Positions 11,668 to 24,119 are shown, counted from the stretch's first letter. The stretch is 64,000 nucleotides of DNA from Epiperipatus broadwayi (GCA_028023455.1 JAQFVV010012420.1:5161770-5225769), one strand, 5' to 3'. The notes: a model not told the origin generated them from the sequence alone. A program made the numbers and translations.

Positions 11668-14584
11668 TGAAACAGTATGATTTCATCATCATACGTTACA
11701 CCTATTCTAGAAATCAGTAGCCTTCATTTCCCTAGTTCAAACCCTAAAGGTACACATATATATAACAATATACTTGGGAATTTAACATGTATAAAAACGT
11801 ATGTTTACACGTATATGTGTGTAATTGTATATGCACACACATCTGCTATAATTGTATATATTTTGTAATAATTCTATTTGCTAAAAATGGTATATTCACA
11901 TCTGAATGATATTATCATTATATAACGTACACACCTTATAATTTTATAAATATTCATCTTATGATTTTAAATAATTGAATTGGTTTCAAGCTGGGAAAAT
12001 TATATTAGATAAGAACAGAATTCTCTAAAGTATTTCAAACTGGCTTTAAAGTACCCAATTACTTAACCATGTAGAGCAACTAAAAACAAAGGTAGATGTC
12101 TCACGTCTAGGATAAAATGCTAGCAGCTTAAATCTCTTTCAGTAAAAGAAAAGGAGAAGCAATCCAATGTTTAAAAAAAGAACTTTACCAATCTCATGAG
12201 ACACTGCCGGTACAAATCCAGATTTTAGGATTCTTAATAAAATAAAAGTTGGACAATTAAACCTGCACTGAAATCCAGATTGGAACTGGAATCTGAGAAA
12301 AATAAAAGGAACAATGGATAAACCTGAAATCAATCAACCGATTCGTCTGAAGCTGATGCAATTAAGACTTCTTAGATTTTAAAATCTAAAAATAAAGATT
12401 GTGAATGAACTGTAAGAAGGGGGGGGTTAAAGAAATATAAAAAAGCAGGTGAAAGGAAATCAGCATCCATTTTTGCTTTACTCGTGTTTCAACTTATATC
12501 CAGGCAGCAGGCCCAGTTTCTACCATGCAAATAAGTGGCTAGAAAAGCTAAGGCCATCTTCCCGATGGTCAAGAACCGTTTATGGAGCCCAGAGACCCAA
12601 ACCACAGCCCTACTTAAAGAATAGCCAACGATGAACCAGCTCAGATAAATCAGTCCATGCGTGTATTTCATACTTTCAAGCTGCAAGCCTCCAGATAAAT
12701 AACCGGTAACCACTTCTCAATCAAACTAAATCTAAAAGCTATAGCCATCTATAAATCTTTCCTAAAGCTAGCTATATAATAAGTAATGTGCACAAACTCT
12801 TCCATTCAAATCTTATAAATTAATCACACTATGTTTAAAAGGTGTATTCTCTCTTAAAGTAATTAACTGTATTAGATAAACGTATCTCAACCTGTATAAT
12901 TTTAAAATACCTTAAAAGTTAAATGTAAATCTTGCCTGATAGCAAATTCTTAAATCTCTTTTTTAAATTCAACTTATAAAAGCGTATTTGCCTTATTATT
13001 TTCTCTATTTGCGTCTATACTTTTGCATCTATATATATATTTTGTTAAAATGCATTTATTGATTTATGCTTTGCCTTTGGAGCAGAGACTTAATTATTAT
13101 AACTTAAAGAGACGTTTTGTTCTCAAGTAAAGCAATTATGCTGTTTGGCATGTCTATAGATTGTCTGTGGTCCGAAACCTACTTTGATGTATTATTTGAA
13201 CAGCTATGCGTAGCTTAATATCACATATGTTGCTTATTAAAAGATTTGTTTGGTTAAATAAAAGAGAGTGATAATTTAAGGCATATTCAGTACTTAGCAA
13301 AGTTTAAGCCCCAGATATGCTTTAGACCCCCTTAATTTAATTGCATATAATCTGTAGTTAATTAATAAACTAGATCAATTTTAATAAAGTCCTCTTTAGC
13401 ACAATTTCAGTGTTTATTAATTAACTGGCATAGGGTAGTTTGCAGAAGAAACTATAGATTTCACGCTTTACTAGTTGTTATAATTAAGATTCCAAAAGCA
13501 TTGTGAATGAGTTTTTACGAAGCACTGAGGTGCATTCCGCCTTGCTATCCTATAATTATTAAGATAAGATTAGGTTTTAAGGACTATCTTATCATCCTTA
13601 GTTCGGACAGCCCTCCCTTGAATGGGATAGTGATTTTAAGGGTCATTCCCATTACCTCCTCCAGAACTGGAACACAGGAACCCAGCATCTTATATCATGG
13701 CTGTTCGAGCATCCGAACTAAAAGTTCATGTATAGCAGGCGAGCGGTATCTGAGAACCGAGCAAATGTTGCTGAATCTCATGAGTAAAAGCGCATTCAAG
13801 ACGCATCTGATGTAATTTGCATAGCACCATAGCCTCAGAAGTTATGCTACAAAACGCCAGTTCATCTGCTGTATATTAATTGTTCAGCATTGATCTGAAC
13901 CTAAGATCTAGTTTATCTAAGAATACCTACATAAAGAGCACATTGTCTGCTCATCGCGTAATGATAAATTTAAGTACACATTGTATAAAGTTCCCACTCT
14001 CTTAGAGTTTAACCCTTAACATACTGAGTAGGAATGGCAAAACATGGTTTAGACATCAGTATAGATGTAAAATAATTATTAACGTATAAACGATATAATA
14101 GAATAATGATCGTTAAGTACAATTGATTACAGAACGTGTAGTTCGTATTTTCACCATCCCACCTGCGAGTGGAATATTCAGTATATTTAATTGTTATTGT
14201 TTGTGTTTGTCAATATTAAATAATTTTAAAATCTATTAACGTCTGCAGTATTATTCACTTTATATTAAATCACCATCCATAATGATTTTATATGCATGAG
14301 ATAATCAGCCATAGGTTGTGTGAGTGTGTTTGGTTAAGCTATAAAACATTTAGTTAAATATCCCAGAGTCTCTCGTTTTACCCTTTGCTATTGCCGGCGC
14401 GGAAATTGAGAGATTACGAGTGTAACTTCATATATGTCATTCATAAGGTAGTAAGTCAGGGAGTGTTGGTGAAGGAGCTGGGGTGCGGTCAGATTTGGTC
14501 TCAAACCCTCATCTAGATCAGCCTTGGTATAATTTACCAAAACTCTGGATTTTGTTGCGTGGATGTTCAAATATGACTGTTACA
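11668..14584 (+). repeat. 5' LTR
   Basis: Starts TGAAACAGTATGATTTCATC and ends TATGACTGTTACA. Several frames of 60-100 codons exist inside but recur with the same decay in the 3' LTR and show no domain, so they are not called genes. A G-run at 12,419-12,426 followed by a TATA-like box suggests U3 of about 0.8 kb and a long R-U5 of about 2.1 kb. Confidence 0.88.
12436..12445 (+). promoter_or_regulatory. probable LTR TATA box
   Basis: TATAAAAAAG lies 10 nt after a G-run. The G-run and TATA pair is kept in the 3' LTR and, with different surrounding bases, in the related minus-strand LTR at 30.1 kb. Transcription would start near 12,465. Inference from position and conservation. Confidence 0.5.
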
Positions 14585-14609
14585 TAGTATTTTTTTTTTT
14601 CTCCGGGAA

Positions 14610-14634
14610 TGTCGCGCCAACTGGGGCCTTCGAA
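14610..14634 (+). promoter_or_regulatory. primer-binding site, tRNA-Lys-like (imperfect)
   Basis: TGTCGCGCCAAC followed by TGGGGCCTTCGAA resembles the complement of the tRNA-Lys 3' end (TGGCGCCCAACG then TGGGGCTCGAAC). It begins 25 nt after the LTR, farther than usual. A weaker second match (AACGCCAAACGTGGAG) lies near 14,726. Minus-strand synthesis would start here. Confidence 0.55.
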
Positions 14635-14849
14635 TATAAACCTACATACCTGAGAGGGGATGTTAACATAGATGTGTTTTCATATCATTCGTTATATATG
14701 TGTAGATTTTTTTTTCCGAATATGAACGCCAAACGTGGAGTTTCGTTAATTTTCTCCATGCCCTGAAATAAATGCGTGTTGAGGGAAGGGGGAGAAGGGA
14801 AAAGATAGATATATAAATTTTTTCACAGATATAGACGCACAAATCATAG

Positions 14850-15810
14850 ATTTATGTTGAAAGTTCAATTTTATATTTTGTCGAATTGATTTATATGTAT
14901 GATATACGTAAAATTTATATATATGTATAATATGCGTATTGGTAGTGAAAGTTTATTTGGTCTCAGAGAAGCGTTTGATTATTAATTTTTTCGTATTTTT
15001 GATTTTTTGATTGATTATTTAAAGGCAGTGGCAATTAATTTCACATTTTATCAATTTTATATATATGCGAGTAAAAAGTAAAATGTCGTTTAGATTATAG
15101 AATTTGTAAAAAGATTTCTAAACGCCAACGCAAATGTTAAAATCAGTAGTACTGCCGCAAGTAATTTCGCCTTTTGTCAAGTATATATATGCGTGTGAAA
15201 AATAAAGTTTTGTTTTAGATCATATGATTTGTAATATTTCTAAACATAAATGCTAAAATCGGCAGGTAGCATGAAAGATTTTTTTAAAAAAAGATTATTT
15301 TATATGTGCGTATTGATAATAAACTTTTTTCTCAATGATAATTAAAAGCAATAGCTAAATAGGAAAGAGAAATTTTTACATTATTTTATATATGTAGTGA
15401 TAATGGATTTTTCCAATTGTAATTAAAAGATGTAAATAAATAAGAAAGCAGTCTTTTTTTTTTTTGTTGAAATAATTTATATATATACGCGTGTCGAGAA
15501 TAGTTTTAATAGTTAAATAGGAAGAAATTTTTTTTGAAATATTTTATACATATATACGCGTGTTGATGGTAAATTTTTTTGTTTGTCACAAAAGGACATT
15601 CAATTGTGATTAAAGACAGTGACTGAGATTGATTTCGAATTTTATACGCAAGTAAAACGTTTTGAAATATTTTATATATATGTATGCGTGTCAATAGTAA
15701 ATTTTTTTTTTTTGCCACAAAAGAGCGGTCAATTATGATCGAAAGTAGTGACTAAAATTGTTCTAATTTTATCCACAGTTATATATATATGTGTGGGTGA
15801 AAAATGTAAA
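14850..15810 (+). repeat. diverged tandem repeats in the leader of the LTR element
   Basis: Units of about 60-130 bp each open with a TATATAT[A/G]CG[C/T]GTG-like core (for example near 15,057, 15,181, 15,296, 15,475, 15,543, 15,670 and 15,776). This is followed by an AATAGTAAATTTTTT-like tract and often CAATTATGATTAAAG[A/C]. The last units are the most alike. The region is untranslated and could act in packaging or transcription, but this is only a guess. Confidence 0.65.
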
Positions 15811-16490
15811 TTTCTAGTCTGTGTTATGTGTTGTATAACACACTTTCTCAAAGCAAATTCGCTAGAGTTGGAATGTAAACACACTGTGGCAGATAAAAAT
15901 TATTTTTGTAATGAGAAATAAACGAAAAATTTTAAATTTGGTTATATAAACAGCAATGCATATTGTGAGGTCCAATACTGTTTATATATAGATACGGGTA
16001 TCTCATCCACTGGCAACTGGTGCCCGGGGCTCTTAAATAGCTGAGAGTTTCTCATATAAATTTGTTGTCATGGTGAGAAAATTGAAAGGACTCACTGTTG
16101 GGAAGTTCGGTTGGTGATTCAATTGTACTAGAGTGAATAAACAAATGATCAGGCAAGATTGTTCTATATATATATGTGTGTACTTAAAAGGGGAATGAAG
16201 TTCAAAAAAAAAAAAGCAATCATATTTAAAAAGAAATAGTAATGGCAGCTCTGCAGTGTTGGAAAGAAAACACAGTGGAAGACGGGCATGGGTAAGAACA
16301 ATTTTATTATTATTAGATAAATTTTTTTTTGTGGTTGTTGTTGTAATCTCATATGTTAGATAAATTAAGGGCTTGGTTCAGTTCTAAGTAGTTACTAGTG
16401 GTAGGGCAGAATCCATGGACGGTCTTTTCATTGGGGAAGATGGCAATGCGCTGTTGAGAATAAATTGAAGTACATTTAGCAAAAATCAGA
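15811..16490 (+). other. untranslated leader between repeats and reading frame
   Basis: No frame is supported. A GC-rich patch near 16,010-16,040 (GGCAACTGGTGCCCGGGGC) is weakly primer-site-like and stands out against the AT-rich leader. Confidence 0.4.
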
Positions 16491-18568
16491 ATGGATAACA
16501 GTACAGAAGAGAGAGTAATGGTAGAGAAGAGTGAGGCAAGAGAGGAAAGGCTTGAAGAGGGGGTGGAGAGTAAAGGGAAGAGGTTGAGATCAGGAAGAGA
16601 AATAGTGGAAATAAATAGTGCAGAAGAGGAGATAGTAGGGAAAAGTAGGGAGGCAGAAAACAGGGAACAATCTAATGGGGAACCAGAGCAGGTTTTGGAG
16701 GAGACAACACAGGAAGAAAAGGGAATGATAGCTGCTCTATTTAGCAGGATAGAACAAAGAGACAGGGAAAGAGAAAAAATAGACAGGGAAAGAGATAAGG
16801 AAAGAGAAAGAAGAGACAGGGAAAGAGACAAGGAAAGAGAAAGAAGAGACAGGGAAAGAGACAAGGAGAGAAAAAAGGGAGAAAGAGAGAGATGATAGGT
16901 TATATGCCATATGGAGGGAGATAGAAGAAAGGGACCAAAAGATTAAGAAGGAAAAGGAAGCCAGGGACAAGGTAGCCAAGCAGGAACAGGAGAGACTATC
17001 AAAAGCTAGAGAAGAGAGTAGAGTTACTGAGAAAGACAAAGAAGCTGTAATATGGTATCCAGAAGAGGTTGAACTAAGAGAAACTAAGGGTGAAATGGTG
17101 GAAGAAGTTGTAGAGATAGGTAGAGAAACTGAGAACAAGGAGAGTAACCATGAGGATGTAGATACAGAGGAAGTAGAAAAGACAGAATCTTCTTTTGAAA
17201 TAAGATCGAAAGAGCAAAGAAGTGAGTCAGGGGTTGTAGAAGAAATGTTGCAAGGTAGTATTCAAAAAGAGATGTGGGGGATGAGTGAAAAAAATAGTTT
17301 AGTGGAGGAACATGTTAAAACAGAAAGGAAGCCAGAGGATACCATTGAGATAAAGCAAGTTGAAGGAACTTTAGAAGTTTCAACCAAAGATATTTCAGGG
17401 GAATCACAGGTTGAAAATCCTATTACTGATGAAGCAAAAATCGAGATTATTAAAGAGGAAGAAATTGAAATTAGGAAGAGTGATATGGAAATTGCCAATC
17501 CACCTTCAGGAAAGCTGCTAATTGTGGAATATATCTCTAAAACTGCAAAAGGAGAGGTAGTACATACAGAAGTCGAGACAGACATAGTATTAAACACCGA
17601 AAAAGAATGTAAAATGGATGTGGAGGTAATAGAAGACTCCAAAATAGTTGTAGGGATTGAGGAGTTTAACTTTGATATAAAAACTGAGGATTAGTTGAGA
17701 CTTGATGAAGAAACTGTAGAAGAGTTTAAAAGGGATACAAAGACTGCTGAGGAGTCGCAAGCTGATTTAATAAAATCTAAAATTGATGTAAAATTCATAA
17801 CAGAGTCCAACATCAGTGGTGAGATCAGGGAAAAGTATAAAATTGATGCTGTGAATATTGATAGTTGTAATATCAATATGGAGATATCAGAAGATTCAAA
17901 AATCTATTCAGAGACTGAAATTGATATCGAAAACATGGAAGGGATGAAACCTGATGAAATCATGCAGGGATCTTTTGAACAACAAAAGATAGTTCAGAAT
18001 ATTGAGGACTCTATAGATGTGGAAGGAAATGATGAAGAAAGAATACAAAGTAAATCTTCTTTCAACCTCATCGGATCATGTTATTTTTATTGAAGGAATT
18101 AAGCCAAAATCTTACCCAGAAGTACCAAAACTAAAGGCAATTGAGGTTACCGAAACTTACATAGATAGGAATGTTTTAGAAGACAGACCTTTCTCAGAAA
18201 TTTCCAAAATGAATAAGTTTGATCGAGGGGCAGAAGATAGTGGAGCTAAGTCTGAGATCAAGGCCTGGGGGGATGGAGTGATTTTTGATGGTGAGAGTAG
18301 CCCAGATACTGCCAGAACCCAAATGGGAACAACAGGGTGGAAAAGGAAGAGGAGAAAAGAAAATACTTACGTCGTTAGTAGGAGAAAATCATATGGTTCG
18401 AATATGAGAAAGCGGATAAGGTTTCGAGGAACAAGGTTTCGAGAGATTAAAGATAATGTTCCAAAGAATAAGGTTACGAAGCTGACAAGGTCTCTAATGC
18501 TTAGAGCCAAAGGTGAAATAGACCATAAAACAAAACCCCCAGATGCATCAGGAATAGTTAATATCTAA
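16491..18568 (+). pseudogene. charged Gag-like or unknown protein of the LTR element, broken
   Basis: A frame of about 690 codons starts with MDNSTEERVMVEK. Residues 1-80 are acidic, then MIAALFSRIEQRDRERE leads into repeats of RDRERDKERER (36-bp DNA unit), followed by a long Glu/Lys/Ser/Thr/Val-rich part. The C-terminal 80 residues are strongly basic (KRKRRKEN, RRKSYGSNMRKRIRFRG). Three lesions break it: a frameshift in the A-tract near 16,871, an in-frame TAG at 17,692-17,694, and a frameshift near 18,055. The Arg/Glu coiled-coil-like start recalls Gag N-termini of some Gypsy-type elements, but no zinc knuckle or major homology region is seen. The Ser/Leu-rich minus-strand frames here are shadows. 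Function unknown; it could also be a captured host gene. Confidence 0.65.
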
Positions 18569-19028
18569 GGATCTAGTTCACCTTTTACCAGTAGGAATAT
18601 ATATATGTATGACATAAGCATATTGGTAGAGGTAGTTTTTTTTATATATATTGTTTTATTATTATTATTTCACCAATATAAACATTCATAGATGTGGTAG
18701 CATATTTAGTAGATGTAGAGGAATGATTATATATATATAGGTAAGAGTAAGACATAGGTATATTTTATCCATATGAACAATGAGGTATTAGATGTGAGAA
18801 ATGGATTAGATTTTAGAGTGAAAGGATTCATTTGTTTGTCATGTGTTTTTTTTGTGTGTTTATTTTTTTTGTACTAAGTAGACCAAAGTTAGGATGGGAG
18901 GTGCTGATACAATTTGAGAAATAAATTTCATAAATCTTATACACAGAAAACGACTTATGATTGCTCATTTAAATAATAAGTAAATTCATTTTTTTTATTG
19001 TTTTTTTTGTTTCCGGACTTCACTGATA
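18569..19028 (+). other. 3' untranslated part of the LTR element
   Basis: No gene. No purine tract abuts the 3' LTR; the nearest candidate, AGGATGGGAGGTG at 18,891, is about 125 nt away. The last 60 nt before the LTR are T-rich. Confidence 0.5.
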
Positions 19029-21964
19029 TGAAACAGTATGATTTCATCATCATACGTTTCACCTATTCTAGAAATCAGTAGCCTTCATTTCCCTAGTTCA
19101 AACCCTAAAGGTACACATATATATAACAATATACTTGGGAATTTAACATGTATAAAAACGTATGTTTACACGTATATGTGTGTAATTGTATATGCACACA
19201 TGTCTGCTATAATTGTATATATTTTGTAATAATTCTATTTGCTAAAAATGGTATATTCACATCTGAATGATATTATCATTATATAACGTACACACCTTAT
19301 AATTTTATAAATATTCATCTTATGATTTTAAATAATTGAATTGGTTTCAAGCTGGGAAAATTATATTAGATAAGAACAGAATTCTCTAAAGTATTTCAAA
19401 CTGGCTTTAAAGTACCCAATTACTTAACCATGTAGAGCAACTAAAAACAAAGGTAGATGTCTCACGTCTAGGATAAAACGCTAGCAGCTTAAATCTCTTT
19501 CAGTAAAAGAAAAGGAGAAGCAATCCAATGTTTAAAAAAAAGAACTTTACCAATCTCATGAGACACCGCCAGTACAAATCCAGATTTTAGGATTCTTAAT
19601 AAAATAAAAGTTGGACAATTAAACCTGCACTGAAATCCAGATTGGAACTGGAATCTGAGAAAAATAAAAGGAACAATGAATAAACCTGAAATCAATCAAC
19701 CGATTCGTCTGAAGCTGATGCAATTAAGACTTCTTAGGTTTTAAAGTCTAAAAATAAAGATTGTGAATGAACTGTAAGAGGGGGGGGGTTAAAGAAATAT
19801 AAAAAAGCAGTTGAAAGGAAATCAGCATCCATTTTTGCTTTACTCGTGTTTCAACTTATATCCAGGCAGCAGGCCCAGTTTCTACCATGCAAATAAGTGG
19901 CTAGAAAAGCTAAGGCCATCTTCCCGATGGTCAAGAACCGTTTATGGAGCCCGGAGACCCAAACCACAGCCCTACTTAAAGAATAGCCCAATGATGAACC
20001 AGCTCAGATAAATCAGTCCATGTGTGTATTTCATACTTTCAAGCTGCAAGCCTCCAGATAAATAACCGGTAACCACTTCTCAATCAAACTAAATCTAAAA
20101 GCTATAGCCATCTATAAATCTTTCCTAAAGCTAGCTATATAATAAGTAATGTGCACAAACTCTTCCATTCAAATCTTATAAATTAATCACACTATGTTTA
20201 AAAGGTGTATTCTCTCTTAAAGTAATTAACTGTATTAGATAAACGTATCTCAACCTGTATAATTTTAAAATACCTTAAAAGTTAAATGTAAATCTTGCCT
20301 GATCGCAAATTCTTAAATCTCTTTTTTAAATTCAACTTATAAAAGCTTATTTGCCTTATTATTTTCTCTATTTGCGTCTATACTTTTGCATCTATATATA
20401 TATTTTGTTAAAATGCATTTATTGATTTATGCTTTGCCTTCGGAGCAGAGCCTTAATTATTATAACTTAAAGAGACGTTTTGTTCTCAAGTAAAGTAATT
20501 ATGCTGTTTGGCATGTCTATAGATTGTCTCTGGTCCGAAACCTACTTTGATGTATTATTTGAACGGCTATGCGTAGCTTAATATCACATATGTTGCTTAT
20601 TAAAAGGTTTGTTTGGTTAAATAAAAGAGAGTGATAATTTAAGGCATATTCAGTAGTTAGCAAAGTTTAAGCCCCAGATATGCTTTAGACCCCCTTAATG
20701 TAATTGCATATAATCTGTAGTTAATTAATAAACTAGATCAATTTTAATAAAGTCCTCTTTAGCACAATTTTAGTGTTTATTTAATTAACTGGCGTAGGGT
20801 AGTTTGCAGAAGAAACTATAGATTTTGTGCTTTACTAGTTGTTATAATTAAGATTCCAAAAGCGTTGTGAATGAGTTTTTACGAAGCACTGAGGTGCATT
20901 CCGCCTTGCTATCCTATAATTATTAAAATAAGATTAGGTTTTAAGGACTATTTTATCATCCTTAGTTCGTACAGCCCTCTCTTGGATGGGATAGTGATTT
21001 TAAGGGTCATTCCCATTACCTCCTCCAGAACTGGAACACAGGAACCCAGCATCTTATATCATGGCTGTTCGAGCATCTGAACTAAAAGTTCATGTATAGC
21101 AGGCGAGCGATATCTGAGAACCGAGCAAACGTTGCTGAATCTCATGAGTAAAAGCGCATTCAAGACGCATCTGATGTAATTTGCATAGTGCCATAGCCTC
21201 AGAAGTTATGCTACAAAACGCCAGTTCATCTGCTGTATATTAATTGTTCAGCATTGATCTGAACCTAAGATCTAGTTTATCTAAGAATACCTACATAAAG
21301 AGCACATTGTCTGCTCATCGCGTAATGATAAATTTAAGTACACATTGTATAAAGTTCCCACTCTCTTAGAGTTTAACCCTTAACATACTGAGTAGGAATG
21401 GCAAAACATGGTTTAGACATCAGTATAGACGTAAAATAATTATTAACATAATTATTAACGTATAAACGATATAATAGAATAATGATCGTTAAGTACAATT
21501 GATTACAGAATGTGTAGTTCATATTTTCACCATCCCACCTGCGAGTGGAATATTCAGTATATTTAATTGTTATTGTTTGTGTTTGTCAATATTAAATAAT
21601 TTTAAAATCTATTAACGTCTGCAGTATTATTCACTTTATTTATATTAAATCACCATCCATAATGATTTTATATGCATGAGATAATCAGCCATAGGTTGTG
21701 TGAGTGTGTTTGGTTAAGCTATAAAACATTTAGTTAAATATCCCCGAGTCTCTCGTTTTACCCTTTGCTATTGCCGGCGCGGAAATTGAGAGATTACGAG
21801 TGTAACTTCATATATGTCATTCATAAGGTAGTAAGTCAGGGAGTGTTGGTGAAGGAGCTGGGGTGCGGTCAGATTTGGTCTCAAACCCTCATCTAGATCC
21901 GCCTTGGTATAATTTACCAAAACTCTGGATTTTGTTGCATGGATGTTCAAATATGACTGTTACA
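19029..21964 (+). repeat. 3' LTR
   Basis: Direct copy of 11,668-14,584 with about 50 base changes, mostly transitions, plus a 12-bp insertion near 21,450 and a 4-bp insertion near 21,643. It begins TGAAACAGTATG and ends GACTGTTACA. Confidence 0.88.
19798..19807 (+). promoter_or_regulatory. TATA-like box in the 3' LTR
   Basis: Same TATAAAAAAG after a G-run as in the 5' LTR. In this LTR it would read out into the right-hand flank. Confidence 0.45.
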
Positions 21965-21968
21965 GCAT
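21965..21968. repeat. target-site duplication, right (GCAT)
   Basis: Matches 11,664-11,667. Confidence 0.8.
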
Positions 21969-22888
21969 TGAGTTATTGCAACAGTTCATTCCTTTTGTTC
22001 TTTGTTTAGTAATAAAAGATTATTTATGGCTTGCCTTATTCATTCTAGATGAGATATTTTCATCTATACTATACATCACGCTTATGATTTCAATCAAATA
22101 TATATATCATTCAATATTTTTTCTGTTAAAACTCTATAGAAAATAACATTCCTGCCGGTATGGCTCGGAGTTAATTACTTCAACCATCACTTATTGCAAT
22201 CAGGATTTTATATGTAGCTTAATGGCAATGAACACTTTTCAGCTTGTATTAATTTAGTTCTATTGACTTTAAAAAATGTATACTGAGCTGTTTCCCAGAG
22301 ATTTAACTTTCTTTTATTTGTTCTTGCTGAATATTTACTGTGTTCACCTATTTCCTTTTGCCTATTACTGAAATTCATTTTAAACATGGCACAATTACGG
22401 TTTTCTTTCAGTGAGTATATTTGTTGATATTCTTTTAATATGCATATTTTATTCATCTCTGATTATTTTCTCAATCTATTAACTTCCAAGAGATTATTGG
22501 GAATTATTGACAGTAGATTTGCCCAGTAGAAAACAATTAAGTTATTCCATTATTTAAACATGAAGCTTATGATGCAGAGTTAAAATTCATTACTTTTTCT
22601 GTTTATAAATAATAATAAAATTTTATGAATTTTATCCAACTTTTTTTAAAAAATATAACAAGAAAGAAAAAATCTAGTTACTTATTTTTTTTACAAACAA
22701 GAAGAAACTTTTTTTTCTTTCTTTTCCCTCTTTTTTTTTCTTCAATTTTATAGTAAAAGATTGCTTGACACTTTCTGATTGGTTGATATTTTCCCCACCT
22801 TTGACAACATTCATTTATTTGCAAGTTTTTGGGGTTTTGTTTTTTTCAAATGACAGTTTTCGTTTTTTGTTTTTTTAAAAAAAAGGGT
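21969..22888. other. unique AT-rich flank
   Basis: A minus-strand frame at 22,208-22,456 (82 codons, Asn/Lys-rich) has no motif or splice signal I recognise. The remainder is T-rich. Confidence 0.4.
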
Positions 22889-24119
22889 ACTGTGGTATTA
22901 GAGCTGCAACATGAAGAATTATAATCGTTTAATCATTAAATTAATTAGGTTATTAAATCAAAAACATTTTAAAATCTACATTAAAAAAAAAACAATTTAA
23001 CAAAAAAAAAAATACGAAAAGCATTAATATATAGGGTATATGAGCACAGACTTCCACACGACCCATACGAAAAGCATTAATATATAGGGTATATGAGCAC
23101 AGACTTCCACACGACCCATCACTCTACACACTATCTCATAACACTGATACACTTGAACACACATATGTTGAAAAGATAAATAATCACCAATATAAGTATT
23201 TCATGCTAAACCAGCCATCAACAGTATATTGGTGATTATTTAGCTTCAACATATGTGTGTTCAAGTATATCAGTGTTGTAAGATAGTATGAAGAGTGGTG
23301 GGTTGTGTGGAAGCCTGTGCTCATATATCCTATATATTACATATATAGGCACAGGTATATAATAAGCCTGTGTTTCAGAAAAGCTTTAATGTGAAGAATA
23401 GTTAAAATGCGTGTTTAAATCAAATTGAGTGTGTTTGCACGTGTATATTCTGTATAATCTATTTTAATACATTGTACAGGCTTACACCTGCATTTATATA
23501 TGTAATATATGCAGGATTCAAACTCAGACTTTCACACAACCTACAACTCTCAGTGCCATCTTATATTGCTGACTTACCTGATCACACACATGTTGAAAAG
23601 ATAAATAATCACCAGTAAAAGTATTTCATGCTAAACCAGCACTCACCAGTTGGTTCAGATTACCATCTCCACACATATATAGAATTAGTACTCAGCTTTA
23701 TATTAAGATAACCAATCTTCATACTTTAATGAGTGCTGGTTTAGCACAAAATACATATATTGGTGATTATTTATCTTTTCAACATGTGTGCGATCAGGCA
23801 AGTCAGCAATATAAGATGGCACTGAAAGTTGTTGGTCATGTGAAAGTCTGAGTTTGAATCCCGAATTTATTATATATATAAATGCAGGTGTAAGCCTGTA
23901 CAATGTATTAAAATACATTATGCAGAATATGCACGTGTAAACACACACTCAATTTGATTTAAACACACATTTTAACTATTCTTTCTATTAGTGCTTTTCA
24001 TATTTTTTTTTCATTAAATTGTTTTTTTTTTAAATGTAGATTTTGAAATATATTTTGATTTAATAACCTAATTAATTTAATGATTATAACTCTTCATGTA
24101 GCAGCTCTAATACCACAGT
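22889..24119. repeat. 1.2-kb composite palindrome (foldback or hAT-like MITE cluster)
   Basis: The outer arms ACTGTGGTATTAGAGCTGC (from 22,889) and GCAGCTCTAATACCACAGT (to 24,119) match as inverted repeats, and the pairing continues for about 130 bp inward. Inside, a second pair joins 23,385-23,640 to 23,745-23,985. A third pair lies at 23,120-23,340 and belongs to the family seen at 4455-4930. TAGAGCTGCAAC resembles terminal repeats of hAT-type MITEs, but no 8-bp target duplication is visible. No transposase is present. Confidence 0.75.
23014..23119. repeat. 53-bp tandem duplication
   Basis: ACGAAAAGCATTAATATATA and what follows, through CACACGACCCAT, is repeated exactly with a 53-bp period. 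An identical recent duplication inside the left arm of the palindrome. Confidence 0.9.

Larger units (their letters stand above)
11668..21964 (+). mobile_element. complete non-autonomous LTR retrotransposon with 2.9-kb LTRs
   Basis: The 10.3-kb element has two direct LTRs (11,668-14,584 and 19,029-21,964), TGAAACAG...CTGTTACA ends that form imperfect short inverted repeats, a GCAT duplication and a tRNA-Lys-like primer site. Its 4.4-kb internal part holds a tandem-repeat leader and one broken charged frame. I see no protease, reverse transcriptase, RNase H or integrase motif in any frame. It is therefore like a large retrotransposon derivative (LARD) that must borrow enzymes from another element. 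By eye the LTRs differ at about 50 single bases plus 12-bp and 4-bp indels, about 98% identical, so insertion was relatively recent. Confidence 0.88.

Noticed and set aside
13507-13815. 102-codon frame in the 5' LTR
   Set aside because: It is cut short by a stop in the 3' LTR copy and shows no domain; conservation is that of the LTR.
16349-17642. Ser/Leu-rich minus-strand frames
   Set aside because: They are antisense readings of the Glu/Arg/Lys-rich repeat frame on the plus strand.
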